Positions 23,531 through 28,897 of a stretch of DNA of 28,897 bases are shown in pieces (the first letter of the stretch is position 1; every line of letters starts with the position of its first letter). The translations under genes and the position numbers were made by a program. The stretch is from NCBI GenBank assembly GCA_004557125.1, contig SFET01000026.1, positions 1 to 28,897 on the forward strand, in the 5' to 3' direction. This DNA is from Clostridiales bacterium. GTDB lineage: Bacteria > Bacillota > Clostridia > Christensenellales > Aristaeellaceae. Under the pieces are notes generated by a model, which ran no database searches, was not told the origin of the DNA, and saw only the letters and a program-made list of their open reading frames with translations.

Positions 23531-23881
23531 ATGATGATTATGAGAGGAGATTTGTTCAGCGCGTGCCTGGATCCGGTGGTCGGCTCCGAGCAGGGCGGCA
23601 TCCGCCCGGTGCTCGTGGTGCAGAACGACGTGGGCAACCGCTACAGCCCGACGGTGATCGTGCTGGCGGTGACCGGCCAGGTCAACAAGACCCGTCTGCC
23701 CACCCATGTGCCGGTGGCGGCGGGCAATACAGGACTGCAAAAGGACAGCGTGGTGCTGGCGGAGCAGATTCGCACCCTGGATAAGCGCCGCCTGCGGGAG
23801 AAGATCGGCTCGCTGGAGCCGGAGGTGATGCAGAAGGTCAGCGAGGCCATGATGGTGTCCCTGGGCTTTCCGGCGCACTGA
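23531..23881 (+). CDS. mazF: MazF/EndoA-type mRNA interferase without visible antitoxin gene
   Basis: A 116-aa ribonuclease of the PemK/MazF family, the same length as Bacillus EndoA. The N-terminus MRGDLFSACLDPVVGSEQGG and the segment RPVLVVQNDVGNRYSPTVIV are canonical. Catalytic Arg25 and Thr48 occupy the EndoA positions. MazF cuts single-stranded mRNA at short sequence motifs and is normally neutralised by a MazE/EndoAI antitoxin encoded just upstream. Here the 77 nt upstream after ypeB hold no antitoxin frame, so the partner must be elsewhere or absent. The ATG at 23531 has GGAG 9 nt upstream, and the ATG at 23534 is also possible. The gene may be transcribed with ypeB. Confidence 0.93.
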   Translation: MMIMRGDLFSACLDPVVGSEQGGIRPVLVVQNDVGNRYSPTVIVLAVTGQVNKTRLPTHVPVAAGNTGLQKDSVVLAEQIRTLDKRRLREKIGSLEPEVMQKVSEAMMVSLGFPAH

Positions 23882-23888
23882 TGTTGAT

Positions 23889-23916
23889 GTGGCGGGGGAG
23901 CTTGCTCCCCCGCCAC
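23889..23916. repeat. 28-nt near-perfect palindrome after mazF
   Basis: GTGGCGGGGGAGC, a TT centre, then the exact complement GCTCCCCCGCCAC. No U-tract follows, so it may act as a transcript 3'-end stabiliser or a repetitive palindrome rather than a classical terminator. It begins 7 nt after the mazF stop. Confidence 0.75.
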
Positions 23917-23928
23917 TGCCACCCCTTC

Positions 23929-24277
23929 CAGATTTTGCTTGAATCCTCTGGATTCTGGCCGCAAAATCTGCAAGGAAGCGATTTTGCTATCGCAGTCGCG
24001 CCACTGCACTAAGTGCAGGCGCGACCAGCCCGGACGAATCCTTTGGATTCCAGTCCGGTGCTGCCGGCCGCTGCAAAGCAGTGCAGTGCGGCCGGTGCAT
24101 CATGCAAAATCAGCCCCGTGGGCGACGTACACGCCGCCGCCCACGATTTTACAGGCTGTCCTGCGGAGGGGTTTTGCTTTTGACAGAAAAAGGACGTTGC
24201 CGTAGGGCGGGGTGCCCTCACCCCGCCGGTGGCGAGGCGCCACGGCCACATGCCTATCGGCGGCAGGCAGGGCCTGC
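23929..24277. repeat. Dense array of nested inverted repeats (no gene)
   Basis: Successive stems follow with almost no spacing. 23929-23970 is CAGATTTTGC/GCAAAATCTG around GAATCC-TCT-GGATTC. 23978-23993 is GCGAT/ATCGC. 23995-24025 is GTCGCGC/GCGCGAC plus CTGCACT/AGTGCAG. 24026-24063 is CAGC, CCGGAC and GAATCC with their complements. 24064-24095 is CCGGCCGC/GCGGCCGG around CTGC/GCAG. 24106-24150 is AAAATC and CGTGGGCG with complements. 24206-24227 is the module A repeat. 24229-24243 is GTGGCG/CGCCAC. 24263-24277 is GCAGGC/GCCTGC. No reading frame here is credible. The region lies between the convergent 3' ends of mazF and the patatin gene. Confidence 0.85.
24202..24228. repeat. Interspersed repeat, copy R3 (module A only)
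   Basis: Identical over the 26-nt module A to the copies at 4271 and 24459: GTAG, then stem GGCGGGGTG / CACCCCGCC with a CCCT loop. It is followed by another hairpin instead of module B. Confidence 0.85.
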
Positions 24278-24305
24278 AGCCAGTTGCTATCGCGTTTGAG
24301 CGAAC

Positions 24306-24342
24306 GAGTCCCTATCCCCATAGATCAGAGGGATAGGGACTC
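24306..24342. terminator. Perfect 13-bp hairpin, candidate terminator
   Basis: GAGTCCCTATCCC (24306-24318) pairs with GGGATAGGGACTC (24330-24342) over an 11-nt loop. On plus it is followed by TGTGTTTCTTTCC, so it could end plus-strand transcripts reading through from mazF. Confidence 0.6.
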
Positions 24343-24378
24343 TGTGTTTCTTTCCGATTGATATGTCTGTATTTACCC

Positions 24379-24414
24379 GAAATCCAGTCCGGCAAGAATG
24401 GACTGGATTTCTTG
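24379..24414. terminator. Perfect 12-bp hairpin with an alternative overlapping stem
   Basis: GAAATCCAGTCC (24379-24390) pairs with GGACTGGATTTC (24400-24411), followed by TTGCGTTTGGTTTTGG. CAAGAA (24393-24398) can instead pair with TTCTTG (24409-24414), which excludes the main stem. It is attenuator-like in form but has no downstream plus-strand gene. Confidence 0.55.
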
Positions 24415-24458
24415 CGTTTGGTTTTGGATAATGTTGGCTGGATTCGCTCCGCAAACCC

Positions 24459-24536
24459 GTAGGGCGGGGTGCCCTCACCCCGCCACATCGCAATTGTCAA
24501 ACCGCGTCAAAACAGAGCGTGTGTTCTGAGACAGCC
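24459..24536. repeat. Interspersed two-module repeat, copy R4
   Basis: The fullest copy. Module A (24459-24484) is followed by a 22-nt spacer with CGCAATT. Module B then reads TCAAAAC (24507-24513), a 9-nt loop, GTTCTGAG (24523-24530) and ACAGCC. It lies 4 nt beyond the stop of the patatin gene and may end its transcript, although no long U-tract is present. Confidence 0.8.
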
Positions 24537-24540
24537 AAAT

Positions 24541-25389
24541 TTATCCCTTCATGAATTCCAGCATCGCGTCCAGATTCTTTTCCATGCTCCTGCGGCCCAT
24601 TTCGTACACCGCGCGCAGCTTCTCGGGGTCGTGCTCGGTGCGCTTGATGGGCAGCGGTGCGTCGGGGGCGAGCACGAAGGCCCGGCCCGCAGCTTCCTCG
24701 GCGCGCACGTAGGCGGTGGATGCGTTGTAGACCTCGTGGCGGCGGGCCATGGTGTCCACCAGCTTCGGATACTTCCGCAGCGCCACGCGCATCAGCGGCA
24801 GCATGCTGTTCTTTTCCTTCACAAAGTCGCGGGGCTGGGTGAGGATCACCACGTTCTTCTCGTAGCCGATGCTCTGGAACCAGCGCAGGGGAATGGAGTC
24901 CGCCGCGCCGCCGTCCAGCAGATCGCGCCCGCCCACGTGCACAATCCGGGACACCATGGGCATCGAGGCCGAGGCCCGGATCCAGTCCATGTCCTCCTCA
25001 TCGCCCTTATCGAGTCTCTGATACACCGCCGTTCCGCTGTGCACGTCGGTGCACACCACGTAAAATTCCACGGGCGACTTGCGGAAGGTCTCGGAATCGA
25101 AGGGATCCAGGCGCAGCGGAATCTCCCGATAGCAGAAGTCCGCGCCATAGAGATCGCCGGTCTTGATCAGCGATTGCAGGCTGCAGTAGCGGGGGTCGCG
25201 GATGTACTTCAGATTGTAGCGCATGGCGCGCTCCGGCTGATGGGACTTGAAGTTGCAGCCGAAGCAGGCCCCGGCGGACACGCCGATCAGGCCGTCGAAG
25301 TTCACGCCACGCTCCATCATCACGTCCAGCGCACCGGCGGTGAACATGCCGCGCTGTGCGCCGCCTTCGAGCACAAGTCCAGTTTTCAT
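24541..25389 (-). CDS. Patatin-like phospholipase
   Basis: A 282-aa serine hydrolase of the bacterial patatin/RssA-like group, acting on acyl esters of lipids. The oxyanion-hole motif GGAQRG (9-14), nucleophile Ser38 in GVSAG (36-40) and catalytic Asp159 in DGGAADS form the Ser-Asp dyad. There is no signal peptide or membrane segment, so it is cytoplasmic. The ATG at 25389 follows GGAGG within the 3' end of the upstream gene; only 4 nt separate the two coding regions, so they are co-translated. The natural substrate is not known. The transcript ends in the hairpin-rich region. Confidence 0.92.
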   Translation of the reverse strand: MKTGLVLEGGAQRGMFTAGALDVMMERGVNFDGLIGVSAGACFGCNFKSHQPERAMRYNLKYIRDPRYCSLQSLIKTGDLYGADFCYREIPLRLDPFDSETFRKSPVEFYVVCTDVHSGTAVYQRLDKGDEEDMDWIRASASMPMVSRIVHVGGRDLLDGGAADSIPLRWFQSIGYEKNVVILTQPRDFVKEKNSMLPLMRVALRKYPKLVDTMARRHEVYNASTAYVRAEEAAGRAFVLAPDAPLPIKRTEHDPEKLRAVYEMGRRSMEKNLDAMLEFMKG

Positions 25390-25393
25390 GGGT

Positions 25394-26707
25394 TCATTTC
25401 CTCCATTCATGTTGGGCCAACAGCGCAGCCTCCAGCTCCTCGCGGGTCTTGCCGTGGCGCAGGCCGTAGGGCTCGGGCATGGGCTCGGGCCAGTTCCATT
25501 CGCAGTTGCCCTGCACCACGGCGATGTTGAAGTCGCCGTACTGCACAAGGCCGATCTCCAGCTCCGTTGCGCCGTCGGGGTTCTCCATGGGATAGCAGCG
25601 CACCCGGGTGCGCTCGTTCAGCGGCTGATAGCACTCCGGAATGCCGGGCAGCGCGTCCCGGATCACCGGAAAAGCGTCGCCACAGATGGCGGCGTAGACG
25701 CAGAAGCAGGATGAAAAGCGCTCCTTCATGCCCCGGCTGTGGGCAAACTGCGGGTGGTCGGGATTCACGCCCCGCAGGATGGGAACCTCCGGGAAGCGGG
25801 CGATCCAGCCCCGGCTGCCGTCCGCAAACGTGCAGCGCTCGGGCACGGCGCGGAAGAAGCAGCGTTCATGCATCGCCTGCGCGTCCGTGATCGGGCTCTC
25901 CTTGAACAGATCCTCCCGCAGACCGAAGTGGAAGATGGTGGCGAAGGGCATCTCCAGCGCGTCGGGGTCGTAATTCACCGCGCGGAACTCCACCACAACG
26001 CCCCGCCCCACGCCGCCGCAGGATTCGCAGCAGAGGTGGAAGGGGTTCGCATTGACGTCGTGGCCGACGTGGCGCTGATCCACAAACGCCGGCGGCGCAC
26101 CGGCCTTCATGCGGAAGGGCGTGCCGCTTCTCCTGTGTCCCAGATTGAAGCTGCAATAGGGCCTTGACTCATAATCGTCGAAGCTGCCGTCCAGAGGGAT
26201 CGCGCGCAGATCGGGCATGCCGCCCAGCAGCGGCGCAAGATCGTCAAGCGCCTCCTCGGAGAACACGTAATCCCGGGCAAGGATCGCCCGGAAGGCCGCG
26301 CGGTTCGCATCGCTTCCGAGGACTTCGTCCCACAGTGCGCCGGGGCCGGTCTCCGGGTGGATCTCGTAGGCCTCGCCATTGCCGATGCACAGATCCTCCG
26401 CGCGTTCGCCGTCGGTGAGGCAGAGATAGAGCACATCGCTGTCCATGTTGGCGGCATAGATCACCGGCGCGCCCAGTTCCCGCGCGAGCTGCCGGGCTTC
26501 GTCGGGATTGACGTCTTCGGGGGAATCCGGGACCAGCGCGCCCCAGGCCTGCCTTGCCGACGCGTACAGCTGCATTCTGCGCTCGCCGTCCGCATTGCCC
26601 GGCAGCAGGTCGTAGCCCCGCGCGCGGAAGCCGTCCTGAAGCCGGAGCCGCGCCTGCTTCGGCGCACCGCCGGTGCAGATCAGGAACAGGCTGAAGAAGC
26701 TGCCCAT
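25394..26707 (-). CDS. Conserved-looking protein of unknown function (437 aa)
   Basis: I do not recognise this family. It is a 437-aa soluble protein beginning MGSFFSLFLICTGGAPKQAR. The N-terminus is not a convincing signal peptide. It has a cysteine cluster at LCCESCGG (225-232) that might bind metal, many aromatic residues, and several His (GHRRSG, QRHVGHDVNA). The C-terminus has YGDFNIAVVQGNCEWNWPE. No transmembrane segment is seen. The start at 26707 follows AGGGGGG; an extension to 26743 would run through the promoter. It shares an operon with the patatin-like lipase (4-nt gap), and its promoter is divergent from the ferritin-like gene. A lipid-related role could be imagined from the neighbour only. 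Confidence 0.7.
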   Translation of the reverse strand: MGSFFSLFLICTGGAPKQARLRLQDGFRARGYDLLPGNADGERRMQLYASARQAWGALVPDSPEDVNPDEARQLARELGAPVIYAANMDSDVLYLCLTDGERAEDLCIGNGEAYEIHPETGPGALWDEVLGSDANRAAFRAILARDYVFSEEALDDLAPLLGGMPDLRAIPLDGSFDDYESRPYCSFNLGHRRSGTPFRMKAGAPPAFVDQRHVGHDVNANPFHLCCESCGGVGRGVVVEFRAVNYDPDALEMPFATIFHFGLREDLFKESPITDAQAMHERCFFRAVPERCTFADGSRGWIARFPEVPILRGVNPDHPQFAHSRGMKERFSSCFCVYAAICGDAFPVIRDALPGIPECYQPLNERTRVRCYPMENPDGATELEIGLVQYGDFNIAVVQGNCEWNWPEPMPEPYGLRHGKTREELEAALLAQHEWRK

Positions 26708-26733
26708 GGGATCCCCCCTCTCGTTCTGATGCA

Positions 26734-26762
26734 AGTATAGCACAAAATTTCACTTTGGGAAA
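26734..26762 (-). promoter_or_regulatory. Extended -10 promoter for the 437-aa protein and lipase operon
   Basis: Minus strand: weak -35 TTTCCC (26762-26757), a 17-nt spacer ending TGTGC, -10 TATACT (26739-26734). TGC before the -10 gives an extended element. I could not find a matching promoter for the divergent ferritin-like gene. Confidence 0.55.
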
Positions 26763-26827
26763 GCGGCATGCGGGGGAATGAAAGCTGCGGCAGGGGTGCA
26801 AACTACGTCAGAAGGAGGGATGCATCC

Positions 26828-28090
26828 ATGAATCCGTTTGAAATGCTGCCCGGAAAGCGGGCCGAACTGATCCTCGACTGGGCCGCCATGTGGCCCGAAT
26901 CCTACGACAAGCACAGCGTGGATCCCTACACCCGCACGCGGCTGATCCTGATGAACGGCACGGAGTTCGAGAACGTGTGGTTCTCCCACCAGTTCTCCCG
27001 GCATACGGTGGACAACGAGCAGCGCCGCCAGATCGCGCTGATCCGCCGCAGCGAGCAGCAGCAACAGAAGCTGCTGTGCCACCTGAAGCCCACCGACGAG
27101 ACGGCACTGGAGCACACCATCGGCTACGAGCAGCTGGCGGTGGATCTGACGGCCCATCTGGCCAAGCGGGTCAGCGACGCGGGGCTGAAGAATGCGCTGG
27201 ACTTCGCGCTGCTGGAGGACTTCGACCACCTGTACCGCTATGCGGATTATCTGGACATGCAGTCCGGCGAGAAGGCGGAGAACCTGGTGGGCCGCTACAC
27301 CGAGATCATGCCCGGTCGCCCCACCATCGCCCACCACCGCCACCCCTACGACTCCATCCGCTATCCCATGACCGGCGCGAACCCGCCCACGCTGGACGTG
27401 CTGGCGGCGAACGTGATCACCGCCGCCGAGCAGCAGACCATGAACTACTATATGAACGTTGCGGCGCTCTATCCCGAGGAGACCGGCCGACGGCTGTATC
27501 AGGAGATCGGCATGGTGGAGGAGGAGCACGTGTCCCAGTACGGCAGTCTGTTGAATCCGACGCTCAGCTGGCTGGAGAATCTGCTGGTGCACCAGTACAC
27601 CGAGTGCTGGCTGTACTGGAGCTGCCACGAGACCGAGACCGACGCGCGCATTCGCGAGATCTGGGGCTTTATGTTCGAGCAGGAGCTGATGCACCTGCAC
27701 ATCGCCGAGAACCTGCTGAAGGAGTGCGAGGGCAAGGCCTGGCAGCAGGTGATCCCCGACGGCGAATTCCCGCAGCCGCTGCGCCTGGAGAGCAACATCG
27801 ATTACGTGCGCCGGATCCTGGGCGGCACGGTGCGGAACACTGCGCTGCGGGAGGACTATGTCAGCGCCGACGATCTGCCCGCCAACGGTACCTTCGCCGA
27901 CTACCAGCGCCAGGTGAACGAGCCGATTGAGAACGTGACCAGCCACAGCGTCATCGAGGCGTACATCCGGCAGAAGGGCCAGGACTACCGCTACGAGACC
28001 GCTCCGAATCCGATCCCCGAGCTCCGGGACCGGAAGAAGGACGACGTTCAGCTGGGCCGGCTGCCGGAGCAGGTGCTCCAGCGGGTGTGA
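26828..28090 (+). CDS. Uncharacterised ferritin-like diiron protein
   Basis: A 420-aa largely helical soluble protein that I do not recognise by name. Its second half carries a full ferritin-like diiron ligand set in the right order: E201 (AAEQQTMNYYM), E231xxH234 (MVEEEHVSQY), E259 (YTECWLYW) and E286xxH289 (EQELMHLHIAE). The first half has a related but incomplete pattern, with E95/E101 and D131xxH134 in LLEDFDHLYRYADYLD. This suggests two ferritin-like bundles. Such proteins bind iron and act as oxidases, peroxidases or hydroxylases; the reaction here is unknown. There is no signal peptide. SD AAGGAGG precedes the ATG at 26828. It is divergent from the 437-aa protein gene and convergent with an AraC regulator. 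Confidence 0.75.
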   Translation: MNPFEMLPGKRAELILDWAAMWPESYDKHSVDPYTRTRLILMNGTEFENVWFSHQFSRHTVDNEQRRQIALIRRSEQQQQKLLCHLKPTDETALEHTIGYEQLAVDLTAHLAKRVSDAGLKNALDFALLEDFDHLYRYADYLDMQSGEKAENLVGRYTEIMPGRPTIAHHRHPYDSIRYPMTGANPPTLDVLAANVITAAEQQTMNYYMNVAALYPEETGRRLYQEIGMVEEEHVSQYGSLLNPTLSWLENLLVHQYTECWLYWSCHETETDARIREIWGFMFEQELMHLHIAENLLKECEGKAWQQVIPDGEFPQPLRLESNIDYVRRILGGTVRNTALREDYVSADDLPANGTFADYQRQVNEPIENVTSHSVIEAYIRQKGQDYRYETAPNPIPELRDRKKDDVQLGRLPEQVLQRV

Positions 28091-28113
28091 ATCCGCCAGA
28101 TGGATTTCCCGCG

Positions 28114-28151
28114 CAGAAAAGCGCCCCGCGTCGCGGCATTGCGGCGCGGGG
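28114..28151. terminator. Hairpin between convergent genes
   Basis: CCCCGCG (28124-28130) pairs with CGCGGGG (28145-28151), with inner CGC/GCG. On minus it is followed by CGCTTTTCTG, suiting the AraC gene; on plus only a distant GGTTTTGG follows. Confidence 0.6.
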
Positions 28152-28172
28152 TACAAGCGGTTTTGGAAGGGT

Positions 28173-28897
28173 TCAGCCGCGCCGGCGATACTGGCCGGGG
28201 GTGCAGCCGAACTCCCGGCGAAAGACCTTGCCGAAGTAGCCCGGATCGGAAAAGCCGCAGGATGCCGCGATCTCTCCGGCGCTCATGGCGCTCTCCTGCA
28301 GCAGGCGCGCGGCGGCGTCCACCCGATGGCGGGTCAGATATTCCACGGGCGTCACATCCAGCGCCTGGGTGAAGCAGCGGAAGCACTCGCGCTCGCAGAC
28401 CCCGGCGGCCGCGGCGATGTCCCGCACGCGAATGGGCCGGGCGTAGTTTTCGTGGATGAAGCCGAGCATGGCCTTCAGCCGCAGGCTGCTCTCCCGGGGC
28501 GCGCCGCCGTCGTGCAGCTCGGGCGCCGCCATGCGGTAGAGCAGTGCCCAGGCGGTGCACAGATGGGCGCAGACCTCCAGCTCGTAGCCCTCCGCATCCC
28601 CCTCGGCGGCTGCGAAGGCGGCGTTGAAGGCCGCGAGCACCGGCTGCGCGGCGGGCTCATGGGCGCGGAGGATGCGTGCGCTCAGGCTGGCGCAGCTCTC
28701 GACGGGCCCGATATAGCGCCGCCCGATCAGCCCTGCCCCGGAGAGCAGCACGCCGTCGAAGAGCTGGGTGTGGATGCAGCCGCAGTCACTTCCGGGCGCA
28801 GCGATCACCTGGTGCAGCACATTGGCGTTGACAAAGTAGCCGTCGCCCGCGTGCAGCAGCACGCTCTCCTGCTCCAGATCCAGCTCCACCAGCCCCC
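28173..28897 (-). CDS. AraC-family transcriptional regulator (5' end outside the window)
   Basis: At least 241 residues are present; the frame stays open to the window edge, so the start is missing. The N-terminal part is a cupin-type sensor domain (LLHAGDGYFVNANVLHQV), which in this family binds a small ligand, often a sugar. A helical linker follows. The C-terminal about 100 residues hold the two AraC helix-turn-helix motifs: RPIRVRDIAAAAGVCERECF and AGEIAASCGFSDPGYFGKVF, followed by RREFGCTPGQYRR. The effector and target genes are unknown; regulators of this type often control carbohydrate genes beside them, here beyond the window. It converges on the ferritin-like gene. Confidence 0.9.
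   Translation of the reverse strand, partial: GLVELDLEQESVLLHAGDGYFVNANVLHQVIAAPGSDCGCIHTQLFDGVLLSGAGLIGRRYIGPVESCASLSARILRAHEPAAQPVLAAFNAAFAAAEGDAEGYELEVCAHLCTAWALLYRMAAPELHDGGAPRESSLRLKAMLGFIHENYARPIRVRDIAAAAGVCERECFRCFTQALDVTPVEYLTRHRVDAAARLLQESAMSAGEIAASCGFSDPGYFGKVFRREFGCTPGQYRRRG

Noticed and set aside
23889..24536. CRISPR array
   Set aside because: The stems differ in sequence, there are no equal-length repeats with unique spacers and no cas gene.
883..24536. Integron attC sites for the module B hairpins
   Set aside because: The arms TCAAAAC/GTTCTGAG do not fit the RYYYAAC/GTTRRRY rule and no integron integrase is present.
1..28897. Prophage, transposon, rRNA or tRNA genes
   Set aside because: No integrase, transposase, phage structural protein or cloverleaf/rRNA sequence was recognised on either strand.

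Overview
This is about 29 kb of GC-rich (roughly 60-65% by eye) chromosomal DNA. It most likely comes from a spore-forming Clostridia-type Firmicute, probably a gut lineage such as Oscillospirales or Christensenellales. Evidence: strong AGGAGG-type ribosome binding sites, sigma-A-like promoters, a spoIIR-sleB-ypeB sporulation/germination block, luxS, an EndoA-length MazF, and YitT, HelD and YARHG proteins. No rRNA, tRNA, transposase, integrase, phage gene or CRISPR array is visible. The genus assignment is inference.

Layout. 1-820: the end of a branched-chain amino acid ABC transporter operon (livG tail, livF, terminator). 883-1740: an accessory islet with lower GC, holding a small unknown gene, a DUF4160 gene broken by an in-frame UGA, and palindromes. 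1765-8190 (minus): mgtE behind a promoter about 430 nt upstream and a structured leader with a possible leader peptide; a HAD phosphatase; a secreted YARHG protein; a nucleotidyltransferase; and a luxS-DUF2148 operon. 8326-9078 (plus): a Myb-like DNA-binding protein. 9162-14022 (minus): two paralogous large secreted proteins of unknown function on either side of a YitT membrane protein. 14365-20657 (plus): helD, two FAD-dependent oxidoreductases and a HAD-thiamine pyrophosphokinase fusion in one apparent operon. 20893-23881 (plus): spoIIR, sleB, ypeB and mazF. 23882-24540: a gene-free convergent intergenic region packed with about thirteen inverted repeats. 24541-26707 (minus): a patatin-like lipase and an unrecognised 437-aa protein. 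26828-28090 (plus): an unrecognised ferritin-like diiron protein. 28173-28897 (minus): an AraC-family regulator that runs off the window.

How the genes fit together. The plus-strand block from spoIIR to ypeB serves sporulation (SpoIIR signals from forespore to mother cell) and germination (SleB cortex hydrolase with its partner YpeB). MgtE, LivF, LuxS and the thiamine kinase are housekeeping transport and metabolism. The regions with least explanation are the paralogue/YitT cluster, the ferritin-like protein with its divergent neighbour, the mgtE leader, and a family of two-module hairpin repeats found at four sites, one of which serves as a terminator.
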